From positions 22,731,233-22,795,232 of the forward strand of contig OW285188.1 in the NCBI GenBank assembly GCA_935421135.1: a stretch of 64,000 nt of DNA, in the 5' to 3' direction. A program made the translations under genes and the position numbers. Within the stretch, counting starts at the first letter, position 1; each line of letters begins with the position of its first letter. Source of the DNA: Bugulina stolonifera (taxonomy: Eukaryota; Bryozoa; Gymnolaemata; Cheilostomatida; Bugulidae). Under the pieces are notes generated by a model. The model saw only the letters and a list, made by a program, of their open reading frames with translations, was not told the origin of the DNA and searched no databases. This document shows positions 31,132 through 43,423 of the stretch, piece by piece.

Positions 31132-31658
31132 ATGGATACATTCTCAATCTCGAATATTCTATCTGATGATAAACTCTCATCAACCTCCTTTAGAGGGGTT
31201 ATGCCAAGGGATCACTTCTTAGACTCCTTCTCCCCATCTGGATCTTTTGTTTTCAACACTCAAACAAGTGAGAAAAGTGGCGAGCATTGGATCTCTGTTT
31301 TTTCGAATGGAAAAGAAATAGAGTATTTCGACTCCTATGGTCTCCCCCTTCTATTTATCCTGATGTGGGTAAGATGTTACAACAATGGGGAATACCAATA
31401 GTATGGAATGGAGAGTGTCTACAAGAAGAGAGTACTAACGTGTGTGGAGACTACTGCATCTTGTTCTGTCTCCTTCGAGCTCGAGGGTGGAGTATGGAGG
31501 GAATAATTACACGGCTAAGCAGAGTAGAAGGAAGAGTTCGAGATCATTCTATAAGAGCTCTATTACAACGTTTATACTATAATAAAAGAAATAATACTTT
31601 CCCACTCACAACGCATGTAAACAATATTATGCTTTTTTCACCTTTTCACTTTGACTAG
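31132..31658 (+). pseudogene. Adenovirus-type cysteine protease, split by a one-base frame break
   Basis: The first part (31132 to about 31348) carries the catalytic His in GEHWISVF (residue 52) and an acidic YFDSYG (Asp 67). The second part, in the -1 frame and reaching the stop at 31658, carries the Gln and catalytic Cys of CLQEESTNVCGDYC (Cys codon 31443-31445). These are the active-site elements of adenain/ULP-like C5 proteases that mature Polinton and adenovirus capsids. The frames exchange within a run of five C at 31344-31348, where one base appears to be missing. Possible causes are a real inactivating deletion, an assembly error in a homopolymer, or less likely programmed -1 frameshifting. 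Everything else in the gene looks preserved. Confidence 0.88.
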
Positions 31659-31880
31659 AGAGAAATACTTCACCTTACTTATAATTCGTTTTTATACTAC
31701 TATAACTAAAAAAAAAAAAAAAGAGACCAATAGTTTTTATCTTACCTGCATTCTTTTTTTTTTTTCTTTGCTTTTTAGATTTCTGCTTGATTCTTGATTC
31801 TTTTATTTTTTCTCTATTTATCTTCGTAATAAAACAATACTACTGAAGAAAGCTGCATCTTTTCTATCTTGGAATAATAC
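31659..31880. terminator. Convergent 3' ends with polyadenylation signals on both strands
   Basis: A T- and A-rich 220-base gap separates the plus-strand gene row from the minus-strand gene. On the plus strand AATAAA occurs near 31830; on the minus strand AATAAA occurs near 31800. The two transcripts would overlap slightly. Confidence 0.5.
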
Positions 31881-32141
31881 TCATCCATGGGTTGTTGTGG
31901 TCTCGCCCCTATCCGAGGCCCGCTCCGGGGAGGACGGAGAGTCCACCATGTTAGAAAGATCCTTTCGGGCAGGACTCCCCACTCCTATTATTTTCCCCTT
32001 CTTCCGTGCCTCTTTTAACGCATCCACCTCTTCTTTCCTCTTCTGACTGCACTCTTCTTCCTCAATAATTCCATCCATTTGTGAGTCCGTTAAGCCCGCA
32101 AATAACTCTTCTTGGTTTTGTACTATGTTGTCAGTATCCAT
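31881..32141 (-). CDS. Small minus-strand protein of the element, 86 residues
   Basis: Starts MDTDNIVQNQEELFAGLTDS. The first half is acidic (IIEEEE), the second half is Lys/Arg-rich (ALKEARKKGKIIG), then a Ser/Pro tail. It is the only minus-strand gene in the element. A TATA box lies 82 bases upstream and a polyadenylation signal downstream, so it is a credible transcription unit. No family is recognised. Its separate orientation and promoter suggest a regulatory or early role; this is inference. Confidence 0.6.
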   Translation of the reverse strand: MDTDNIVQNQEELFAGLTDSQMDGIIEEEECSQKRKEEVDALKEARKKGKIIGVGSPARKDLSNMVDSPSSPERASDRGETTTTHG

Positions 32142-32222
32142 TGATAATGTACTATTGTAGTAGTGTAGCTGTACAGTAGTGATGTGGTGAACTTTGAATG
32201 CTGAGACTGTGATCCCACTCTC

Positions 32223-32230
32223 CCTTTATA
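32223..32230 (-). promoter_or_regulatory. TATA box for the minus-strand gene
   Basis: TATAAAGG on the minus strand, 82 bases before the ATG at 32141 and just downstream (in transcript direction) of the 31-bp repeat array. Confidence 0.6.
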
Positions 32231-32277
32231 CAACTGCTCATTTCTTGACTCCTCCCTTTTTTTATCCAATCCCAATG

Positions 32278-33010
32278 TGACCCGATGTGAATCCGAAGCC
32301 TCCCGATGCATCCCGATGTGAATCCGAAGCCTTCCGATGCATCCCGATGTGATTCCGAAGCTTCCCGATGCATCCCGATGTGAATCCGAAGCTTCCCGAT
32401 GCATCCCGATGTGAATCCGAAGCTTCCCGATGCATCCCGATGTGATTCCGAAGCTTCCCGATGCATCCCGATGTGATTCCGAAGCTTCCCGATGCATCCC
32501 GATGTGAATCCGAAGCTTCCCGATGCATCCCGATGTGATTCCGAAGCTTCCCGATGCATCCCGATGTGATTCCGAAGCTTCCCGATGCATCCCGATGTGA
32601 TTCCGAAGCTTCCCGATGCATCCCGATGTGATTCCGAAGCTTCCCGATGCATCCCGATGTGAATTGACACATCGGGATGCATCGGGAAGCTTCGGGATGC
32701 ATCGGGATGCATCGGGAAGCTTCGGAATCACATCGGGATGCATCGGGAAGCTTCGGATTCACATCGGGATGCATCGGGAAGCTTCGGAATCACATCGGGA
32801 TGCATCGGGAAGCTTCGGAATCACATCGGGATGCATCGGGAGGCTTCGGATTCACATCGGGGTGCATCGGGAGGCTTCGGATTCACATCGGGGTGCATCG
32901 GGAGGCTTCGGATTCACATCGGGGTGCATCGGGAGGCTTCGGATTCACATCGGGGTGCATCGGGAGGCTTCGGATTCACATCGGGAGGCTTCGGATTCAC
33001 ATCGGGGTGG
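32278..33010. repeat. 31-bp repeat array in two inverted blocks
   Basis: The left block (about 32278-32662) and right block (about 32668-33010) carry the same 31-bp unit in opposite orientation, meeting near 32665 (TGTGAATTGACACATCGGG). Each unit holds two short palindromes, GAAGCTTC or a variant and GATGCATC, separated by CCG/CGG steps. There are about 12 units left and 11 right. The rightmost units have drifted together (GGTGCATCGGGAGGCTTCGG), a sign of local homogenisation. The whole array could fold into a hairpin with arms of about 350 bases. It lies upstream of the minus-strand promoter. Confidence 0.95.
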
Positions 33011-33304
33011 GGAAATGGTTAGACTCCGCCCACTGAATACTACTATTTAAGGTATAAGTTTCTCACTCTAGCAGTATGAACAATCAGCCTCTAGTCAACA
33101 GAGTGAGAGTAAACAGAGACAGCTACCTACTAGTCAGTGCCTGATCAGAGATGTCAACAAGTAGAACATAAGGTTAGTGTTAAATGGAGTAATTGGCAGC
33201 AATTGTGAAGTGTTTATTGTATAAAATGCTATCAAGCTAAAAAATAACTCACACCCTACTACTATATATTTTTATAGGGAGGCTAAACAATTTAATATAT
33301 TACA
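33011..33304. other. Non-coding stretch between repeat array and right terminal repeat
   Basis: No coding region is seen. It contains TACTATTTAAGGTATAAG (33040-33057) on the plus strand, a possible core promoter with nothing recognisable downstream. Confidence 0.4.
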
Positions 33305-34027
33305 TTATAGTCCCACCCCAGTGGAACTCGGAATGGGCGGCGGGCCGCTGCCTAGTCGCTTGGTCCGGTGGATACGGGGCACCGGCGTCGCCTCCACGTG
33401 TACGGTCGGCGCCGCACGCAACGTGGGCGGACGCGGCTTGACCGCCTCAAACGATTGGTCGTTCGGGTGAGTGGGGGTTGCGGGGTGGGGAGGGTGGGCG
33501 GCGGCGGAGGAGGGGTGGCGGTGATGACGGTGATGGCGGCGGCGGCGGCGGCGGCGGTGGTGGTGGTGGTGGCGGCGGCGGCGGCGGTGGCGGTGGTGGT
33601 GGTGGCGGCGGTGGTGGTGGTGGCGGTGGTGGCGGCGGCGGCGGTGGCGGCGACGGTGGTGAGGGCGGTGGTGGTGGCGGCGGCGGCGGCGGTGGTGAGG
33701 GCGGCGGTGGCGGCGGCGGCGACGGCGGTGGCGCGGACGGGACGAGGGCGGTGGCGGGGAGGAGGGAGGAGTGGGAGGTGGGGGAGGGGGAGGGGAGGAG
33801 GGTGGGAAGGAGGAAGGGAAGGGGTCGTGGCCGGGTTCGGGGTCAAGTGTGCAAATGTTTTTTCGACCAATCAGAAGGGGGGATTTTGGGGTGACCTTGG
33901 CAAGGTCGTGTGCAAAATTTTTGTGCTCTTCTGTGATTGGTTGAAATCGGAAATACCGGCTTGTGATTGGTTGAAAACAGGGGTCAATGAGTGCATGTCT
34001 GTCTAGAAGTGCACTGACTATACTACT
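33305..34027 (-). repeat. Right terminal inverted repeat
   Basis: Reverse complement of the left repeat, same length. Visible differences are one C/T near the outer end (CACGCACTC versus CATGCACTC) and one G/A near the inner end (CCGGGCC versus CCGGACC). Confidence 0.95.
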
Positions 34028-34033
34028 AACATG
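34028..34033. repeat. Right target-site duplication AACATG
   Basis: Matches the six bases before the left terminal repeat; together they define the insertion site. Confidence 0.95.
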
Positions 34034-36020
34034 TAATAGGCCTAGGGCTATACAGTCCTAATATCATCCTATCCATCTATCTACATATTCCTGACAGCTG
34101 TCATTATTGCTATTCATTCCTGGACACATCCATAGCCTGGGCAGATATAAATACACCAACCATCAATCACAAGAACTATAGATATATTCTAGTCTGTTCA
34201 AGCTCAGCTTATTGTGTTTTTTGGTGAGCAGATGGGGCTTTAAGACAGCCCATAATATATACATATAAATTATATAAATCATGCTGACAGTAGATGTAGT
34301 ACTGCTCTGTCACTCTCTAGTATCATATCTATTACAAAGTGACTGTATAGAACTATTTCCTATCAAAATTATACTTGTACTTCTCCGGTGATAGCATAAT
34401 ATTTAAAATTCTAAGGGAAAATTTTATAGATTTGACTATTATTTGACACTACAAGCCCTTTATTGCAAAATCGCCATGCAATTTTACTTTTAATATTGTA
34501 TGGAACCAACCCAATTAAACAACATGCAATGAGCAAAGTGAGACCTAAAGTATAATGATATGTAATCCAACTATAACGGTCACCTTGGTGGTTCCATAAT
34601 TATACCTCTGGTAGTCAACATAGAGGTAAAGGAAGCCGGACATGTAGTGACTCCACACATTTTAGGATTTGTTGTTTATCATTAACTAGGAACGCACATG
34701 TGTCATGTTATTCATGTTTTAGAGGCATTTGTGGCAACTTGTTGAATACCTACCGCTCCAAGCATAACGTTCAGGAATTTACAGTTTTTGCTTTTCGATC
34801 AGATATCTTAAAACTTCACCATTGAAGAGAATAATTAAATATGGCTTTGTTATTCATCGTCAGGTTGGCAACCTACTGGTTAGCCTCATGTGATCTATAA
34901 TATACTGTCTATTTAACTTTCGGTACTAGTTTTAGTAGTAAACGCAGGTCTGCCTTTCATTTCCTGATCCACTCACTTCTGCTGCACCGAGTGTCAAGTC
35001 GACCCATATAATTATACTAATTGACTGAGTTAAAAGATTAACTATTACGATTATGGATTCATCATAAGGATTATTCTTATAATAATATGAGGTTGCTGTT
35101 GGTGCCTCAGTTTAAATTTAAATGTTGGGAACAAATTGCAAATAAAGTGAAAGAATGATGTAAATTTAATCTCTTTGTGATATGTCATAATTTTGTTGAG
35201 TGGCAGTTGTTTGTGATAAAAATGAATAGATTAGCCTAAATCAGGAATGAGCAATCAATGGTCATACAACCAACCAATCAAAATAGAACATTATGACAAA
35301 ACACTATACTGATATGGTGCACAGAATTGCGCAAACACCACTCTATAGATTAGAGAATAAATATGGATCAGCTATGCCAGAACTTTCAACGTTCAACTGT
35401 CACTGATCAAACCAGGAAACCATTTTTCCTGTTTGGACTTGAGAGATGGGTAGGTTACTGCTTAGCGCACGGGAATATCTACATCCTCGGCTCCGTAAGC
35501 GGTGGTGACACTCACTATTGGATAACTATTAACCTACTGAACAAGGAACACCAGCGCTGTGCAGTTTCTTAGTATGAACCCAGATCTCGTAGTAAGAGAA
35601 TGGTAGTGGCTGAGACACAGTCAGGATAACCGTATAGTATAATTCAAGTCAGTCCCAATACTCCATATGGAGGTAGGTAAATGCATCTTACACTGTACTA
35701 TTTTACTAGTAGCTTAGAGTTATTACAGCTACAATTCACAAATATTGGTTAGTTTCACATAATAGTGCATTGCACATGTCACATGCTATGTATGATATAT
35801 ATAAAGGATAAAATAGATTAGATGCAAAACACAGTTTAATGTTTACCAAGATATCTGTCATAAACATCTGTATACTAATAAAGTATGCCTGGCGGCAGCC
35901 ACAATTATTTTGTTTATTATTTGGTACAGGAAATGAACTATCTATTAGTTATTGGAAATCGTTTGTTAGGAACACAATACTACATGGATGCATTCTAGGA
36001 AATAAATAAAATAGCTAAGT
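34034..36020. other. Gene-free stretch right of the element
   Basis: AT-rich. The only open frame of note (35363-35572, plus) encodes 69 residues with no recognisable motif and no splice or homology support. Confidence 0.5.
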
Positions 36021-36023
36021 AAT

Positions 36024-36932
36024 GTACATCACATATAGAGTGTACATCACATATGGAGTGTACATCACATATAGAGTGTACATCACATATAGAGTGTACA
36101 TCACATATGGAGTGTACATCACAACATATGGAGTGTACATCACATATGGAGTGTACATCACATATAGAGTGTACATCACATATAGAGTGTACATCACATA
36201 TGGAGTGTACATCACACATAGAGTGTACATCACATAAAGAGTGTACATCACATATGGAGTGTACATCACAACATATGGAGTGTACATCACATATAGAGTG
36301 TACATCACATATAGAGTGTACATCACATATAGAGTGTACATCACATATGGAGTGTACATCACACATAGAGTGTACATCACATATAGAGTGTACATCACAT
36401 ATGGAGTGTACATCACAACATATGGAGTGTACATCACATATAGAGTGTACATCACATATAGAGTGTACATCACATATAGAGTGTACATCACATATAGAGT
36501 GTACATCACATATGGAGTGTACATCACAACATATGGAGTGTACATCACATATAGAGTGTACATCACATATAGAGTGTACATCACATATAGAGTGTACATC
36601 ACATATGGAGTGTACATCACACATAGAGTGTACATCACATATAGAGTGTACATCACATATGGAGTGTACATCACAACATATGGAGTGTACATCACATATA
36701 GAGTGTACATCACATATAGAGTGTACATCACATATAGAGTGTACATCACATATGGAGTGTACATCACACATAGAGTGTACATCACATATAGAGTGTACAT
36801 CACATATGGAGTGTACATCACAACATATGGAGTGTACATCACATATAGAGTGTACATCACATATAGAGTGTACATCACATATAGAGTGTACATCATATAT
36901 GGAGTGTACATCACATATGGAGTGTACATGGA
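36024..36932. repeat. 18-bp satellite, about 50 copies with higher-order structure
   Basis: Unit TGTACATCACATATAGAG, with a TGGAG variant. Every roughly 110-148 bases a 21-base variant (CACAACATATGG) appears, so blocks of six to eight units have been amplified together. Because 18 is a multiple of three and the unit lacks stops, four or more frames on both strands stay open for up to 1 kb; these are not genes. A run of about 16 G follows the array near 36940. Confidence 0.95.
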
Positions 36933-36959
36933 GGGTATGGGGGGGGGGGGGGGTATTGA

Positions 36960-39900
36960 GGGTGCATGAGCATTGCAGTACGATTGATAATCTACGAAAT
37001 AAGAAATGGTTTTACCCAAAAGTCATACTCGTCAAATTTTTACAGAATCTGAAGACACAATCCTAAATAAATTATGTCATGGACCTCATTTACGTAGAAG
37101 GTTTGGCTACGAAATGATCTTTATAGTACAGATACAAATGACTTGGGTGTAAGGACTATAGGCTATAACATGGTATGACCGTATATAACAATGGTGTAAT
37201 AGCAAAATACCATTAATAAAAAAATAATAATAACATTACACATCGTAGTTGCAATAAGTAATTAGCAAACAAGTAAAACCTATTAATAATGACTGGTAGC
37301 ATACAGGCTTATGTAGGAATAAATAGCAAATTTAATTATTGTGAAATAACACAAGTTGTCTTGATCATAGTTGCAATTTGCATAAGGTACCGTACTTACT
37401 GTAGGCCTATGTGTATATACAACATGACCATTTGTATGATCACGTATTAGGATATTACAGATCGTATATTATAGTATATTGTTATAATTATAATAAACAG
37501 CAAAATAAGACACTGTAATGAGCAACATAGATAGCTTTACTAGCAGGCTGCAGCTAATAGTGACAGCTGTGGACTCTAGTGTGATGACAAATAGTTATAG
37601 AATTTTATAGCAACAGATCCATGGTAGCTTGTAGATTTAAATGCTCTTGTAGGGTTTACTTACAACTTGCATGTTGAAGGTTTGCAATATTTTTTACTGG
37701 TGATGGGTGATAGGACCAACGCTGTATAGTATATTCATTCATCTTCATAAGTGTGATTATTACTGTATGATCCGGCCTGCTAGCAGTTCAGGCAAGTCAT
37801 AATAATCTGCTTGTCAGGAAGAATGGCAGGCCTAAACCCCACTCTGATTTGCTATGTCTTGTATTTAGTTCGTTTAAATAAAATCTGCGTATTCAGCTCT
37901 TAGTAAATCAGTAGGACTATGACTAGGCAATTGTTTGAAAGTATCAGTTGGAAAGCCTACGTTTGATAAAACTGGAATTGGAAAATTGATCCTATTCCTA
38001 AACCCTACCACACATGCTCTCAATTGCTAGATATCCTGTTTCCAACCGTCTGTAACTTTAGCTGATGTCTAAAGTTTTGTTAGAAGAGGTCATCTTAGAA
38101 AATGATTGTCAACATTCTGGTAGACTTCACATGAGATATAACCGGTGGCACGGCAGTTGGCCTAAATATATTCTGCCTGGGCACTAGACTACGTTGTGAA
38201 ACTTCTATATTACTTGGGTATCGACTGCTGAGAAAAGACAAAAATTAAAAGTGGGAAAATAAGCCTTTAGGTTCAAAGCATATTTACCTCAGACTTTTGT
38301 ACATTACTCTGAGATGTAATAGTCATGTAATTCTGTATGTATCCATGTGATAAACTGCATATTATTAGTCAAAGTTCTTGGAATGATAATATTTCTCTAG
38401 GAATAAATCTTGTTATGTTTAGTGTGAGCATATGGGTCTTGGCTTGTGAACTTTGGATGGCACATTTATTTTCGTCAAATAACATAATTAATATTACAGT
38501 AGGGCTTGGTGACATCAGTAAGAAAACACGATGCAGGTAGTAAACATAGCTAGTAATCAACTAATCTCGTATGGTAATACTTGGCTAAGCAGACAAATAC
38601 ACTTTAGGGACATGACACCATACTAATGGCTCCACTACATCAGATTATTATAATTTACTAAACACCAATGCTGTGACATACATACTTGTAATATGTATTA
38701 TTTACTGACAAGGATGGGCAAATACTAATAAACAGGTAATAGGAAGGAGGCTATCATGGTATTAGCACCAATCAAATACTGCCAGTCACAAATGGCTTTT
38801 CCACAACTGATTGCGCACCCTTTAAATATATCGGGATGTCCGAAGTCAAAGTTTCAATTTTACTACAGGAACAACTAAAAGCTTTAAACATCTGGAGATA
38901 TTTCTTGTTCCAATACTAAGAGATCAAAAACCAATTGTCATTATTGTAATTTTACTCACCATTAATTATAGAACGTTAATTTGACAATACACATGTAGGC
39001 TATGTATGGCCAAACAACCAAAACAGTGCATAAGTTGCTTTATTCAATTTGTCCTCTTTTGTAACACTGTATTCTGATTTTGACTCGAAATTGCTCGCAC
39101 TTGCTCGCACTGTAGTTGCTACAGTATATTAATATCCAGCACAGTCAGTAAAAAATATGAAGATGAATAGACTATAAGCTAAATTATAAGGAGAATTTGA
39201 AGAGCGCAAGGCCAACCAGGATGGAGCCTGCCGTACATAGAGTTGCCACGGAGGTAGAGAGACTCTTGTCTGCAGCTGTGGGTTGACATGAGGTGGACCA
39301 GTCTCACCAACCTAAACAGCCACCAGGATCCACCATCTAGGAGGATATTTGAACATCCTGAAAGATCTGGCTGGCTTACCACAGCCTGTCTGACACTAAA
39401 TCTCTAAACTGAATTCAGTGGCAAATTTAACAGAATGAAATAATATTTCGAAAACTGTATAAAAGGGCGATATTTTGCTTTCGCTACACCTGTATTAGGT
39501 CACATGTAGGTTATATGACACAAGTGTTTCTCACCAGCATTATAGTTTTTATTTCAAGGTATCTATTTATGATTCTGTTCTCACTCACTACATTGAACTT
39601 TCCTGCTTATAACAACAAAAATATTTACCACAAAGCCCTGCACTGGTTTATGCAATAGCTATTACAAACTCCTATTGTAAGTACATAGTACATGTTGGTA
39701 AAGATAATTAGAATGTTAATTTTGGAACTCCAAACCAGTTGATCAGATTTTGATGGTCTTGACCTGTGGGTGATACAGTTACTGATAGAGGATAGATTTT
39801 CCTTGCTTGTTATATATTATGTAGCTCGTCTGCTAAAAATCATCATATAAAACTTTAGTATGAATAATGGCTGTAGATTAGACAATATAATTATATAATG

Positions 39901-42900
39901 TGATTCTTTTTACTACCAGTAGTTTGATAAATTCCACAAGGTGTAAAATTGCAGAGTTGTTTCTGTTTTTAATAATATTAGTTTAGTGCAAAAAACTCAG
40001 TGAATGTTATAGTATTTATTGCAGTGCAACAAATGACCTTAGTATAATTATTATGCAATAATATACAAGGATTCAAGTTGTTGTGATCCAACTTGTCATG
40101 AAATTAAAAAACCACTATAATAAAATAATTAAACAAGTCTAGTTACACTAAAATATTCCTTTATTGTTATAAAGATTGTATAATGAAAGATAAAAAGTGT
40201 AACCTGAGGAAAAATGAGACATACATCACACCAGCTGATAAATTACCCACCAAGTTAAAAATATTTAATATTAATCATAAAATGAATCATGTGATAGAAT
40301 TTTGCAAGCAATGAATAATAATTGTCCCAAGTCTAACAGAGGTTAAGAAAAGCAAAAAATACTAATTTAAATGTGGAGCCTGTTATCAATGAATAAAGTG
40401 TCAGGCCATGGCATCCTATTACGCATTAAACAATTACATACATTGTAGTTGGAAATAGAATTATTTGGTTACTAATAACCACAGCAGCAAAAAACTTTAA
40501 TTTTTGTATGCATGTATTAGTTTCTCCATCTATTTTAAGACCAGGATGAAAGGATCAGGGCCTTTCCTTAGTAGTCTACAAGTTGACATATTTATGTCAG
40601 TATGTCTGCATTCTAACTAGCAAACTATCACATGTCTGCATGATATTTAGCAGTTCAATATCCCATTCGAAATTCAAATATCCCAATCGGAATAAAAGCA
40701 CTAATCAAATATTTAGCTGTATAAGATGGTTACAGTAATGAAGTCCATATATAATTTATTCAATGGTGGTCCTACCTAGAAATTACTGCATAATTGTTTT
40801 TGTTCTACTGGTGCAACATTGGAAATACAAAATTAATGCAATGTTACTAACAATATAATATTATTATTATTATGATTATTATTATTAATATGTATTACTT
40901 ATGCATTGGATTTTTACATAATTATTTTAGAACGATATCAAAATGATATGTATGGCACCTTGACTACTTTTATTATGTTAGGAAGCCATCACAAAGTAGT
41001 ATCACCCATTTGCAGATAAACTTTATTACTAATAGTACTATTAGTTTTAGTATGCATATTATGAGAAGCAGGACCTATAATCCTAAATTATGTAACAAGT
41101 ACAAGTTGAATCGCTACAATCTGTAAAATCACTGTATTTGTAAGGTTAGCAGACACCAAGCAATAATCTAACAATTTATTATTCTTGTGAGTTTCATCAA
41201 TTTAGCACAAACACGAGTGCATTACAATGGTACAATGTTATAATTGTTGCAAATGTAACTGTGCAATGAAGGAATTACATTTTGTATAATTCGTACCATC
41301 ATCATATTTACATGTCTATGCAGGCCTAGATATCGTAAAAATAATTATGAATTTCAAATTTTATACTTTTAATAATGAATTGGAACTGTCAGTCATCAAA
41401 TAAATAGGATTTTGTGTCGTAAGAAGATCATTTTGCTTATCACAGTGTGAACCGTTAGAAAAAATTTCAGAATAATGTGTTTGTAAAAGAGCTCCTTCCA
41501 ATTAATAATTATCAATTAAAATGTTTAAGTATAGCAAGCTGTAAAGTTTACTGGACTCTGAAGTATGCAAATCCTCATTTTTCGAATAAATGTATAATTA
41601 AATAACGATTACAATATTATAGCTAGTATTATGCACATATTATTTTCAAGTATGCACACTATAGAGATACTGGAAATAACATTGTGAAAGTACGTTTTAC
41701 CCACATGCACTAAAGCTCAATTTCCAAGGTCTTCAAATACTATTTTTTTGCTAAACATTAATTATTTAAAACGCTGAATAACCAGAATAGTGTTAAAGGT
41801 CAATATGAATATTACACAGGTTATGGATTGCTACTATTTGCTAGTTTACAAGTTGGTAAGATGTACCCAAATGCTTTAACCTGCTGTTTCAATAAAACAG
41901 ATCAGATTAGCTGCCACCCTTTCATGGAGACTCAAATAATATCATAAAAACAAACAAGATCATCTAATAATAGAATATTCCCAATATACATGTTTACACA
42001 ACGTTTCTATAAATTTCCACCAAATTTGCTTTCAAAATTTATGTCCTCAAGAACATATTTATATTTGCTCCTACTATATTGGGGAGGGTTCCCACCATGC
42101 TGATCAGTGGTGACACCAGATTATCTTTCTAACACCATCGGTAAACTTGAACAGAGCCCCTCCACCACTCTATTGAATGGTAATCAGAGCCCTTGGGTGA
42201 GAGCTTCATTCCCTGTAGACAGATCCTGAGCCCTAGCTAAGGATATTTGTATTATTTTCATAATATTATTCTACATGTACAGCCATAATACTAGGCCAAT
42301 GTTTGAAGGGGACATTCAATACAATAACAGGAGGTTTACCCAATCTTTTATACAAAAATTACAAAAAAGTGACCGCATGTGCTGTTGCAGTAATTTTGTA
42401 TCGCAAAAGCTGAAAACCAACTGAATTATTCTTGTGCAAGTACACGGAACACATAATATAACAAAATAGAAATATTTTTTGTACTGCAAATGCAGAAATA
42501 TTGCAATCGATGTTATAATTTACTTACAGTGACCTACACTTACCTACATTGAATTACAATAACAATTTTGTAAACTTCCATATTGTTCAACAACTGTTAC
42601 AACCGCCCATAATAAAATGCCACAAATGCAAAAACAAATAGCATGTGTTATTAAACTCTATTGAGCAGATATTTTTGCAAAAGCGGACCTGGATAAATCA
42701 AAGTTGTAAGTTTCCGCTCCAAGTAGTGACAATGAAACCGTCTAAATGATTTACCCCTCTAACCAACAACTCAATCACTTGTCCCAGTAGAGGAGAAAGA
42801 ATTTTAACCTTGAAGTGTGACTAGAATAATTAGAGAGTATAAAAAATATCCGAGCTTGTGGTGAATGTCATTTTCAACTTCAGTGAATATTTAAATTGAA

Positions 42901-43420
42901 TTTAAATTGAATTAAAGTACATCTTCATAACTAACATTAACCCAATTTCTCATTTCAAATACAAACATAATCACAAGATAACCCATAATTATATATCGAA
43001 AATTCTTGCTACTGCAATCTATTTTTAACGATCATGTGACATTTTTATTATAATAATGTAACTGAATGTATGCCAACAGTGTTGGTTGCGAAAGAATTAA
43101 ATTATCTTCATAATATTTTGTTGATGTTACTAGCTGGTCATAACGACTAGAGGATGTATATTATATTCATAATACTATATTATAATATTGTAGATATTGG
43201 GAGTATACACAGCTACAAGAATCAACAGTGAAACTGGGACATTAAATATTATATGACTGTTGATTAAACCAGAAAGCAGTATGGTCCAAAAAAGCCGTTG
43301 CTGTAGGCCGATATAAAAACCACCACTACTGCATACGAAACATCAACGCCCGCCGCATTGCAGACGTTTATCGGAGAAGTTGTAGAGGTTGCGCTGATTA
43401 TTGAGTAGAAAGTAACTTCT
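36960..43420. other. Gene-free AT-rich stretch
   Basis: No exon, RNA gene or organised repeat is recognised. Short open frames (for example 38337-38540 plus and 39179-39382 minus) show no family motif. Confidence 0.5.
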
Positions 43421-43423
43421 TCA

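Larger units (their letters stand above)
23280..34027 (+). mobile_element. Polinton/Maverick-type integrated virus-like element lacking DNA polymerase B
   Basis: A complete element of 10,748 bp. Left and right terminal inverted repeats are each exactly 723 bp (23280-24002 and 33305-34027), begin AGTAGTATAGTCAGTGCAC, and show only two visible differences. The same 6 bases, AACATG, flank both ends (23274-23279 and 34028-34033); a 6-bp duplication is the Polinton integrase hallmark. Ten plus-strand genes run almost without gaps from 24059 to 31658: unknown coiled-coil protein, membrane protein, packaging ATPase, small basic protein, charged protein, chromodomain integrase, penton-like protein, second small basic protein, major capsid protein and adenovirus-type protease. 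A small minus-strand gene and a 0.7-kb repeat array fill the right end. No DNA polymerase B is present in any frame, although typical Polintons of 15-20 kb carry one. Freshness of the ends suggests a recent insertion. The protease reading frame is broken by one base. Confidence 0.95.

Noticed and set aside
32123..33050. Open frames of 94-206 residues across the 31-bp array
   Set aside because: All frames show the same 31-residue periodicity (HRDASGSFG, GCIGKLR) from the repeat; no independent codon structure.
36015..37066. Frames up to 337 residues (ECTSHI, CDVHSI, VMYTPY repeats)
   Set aside because: Direct product of the 18-bp satellite, open on both strands.
39179..39382. Minus-strand frame rich in Leu, Ser and Arg as a retrotransposon fragment
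   Set aside because: No motif could be identified; left unassigned.
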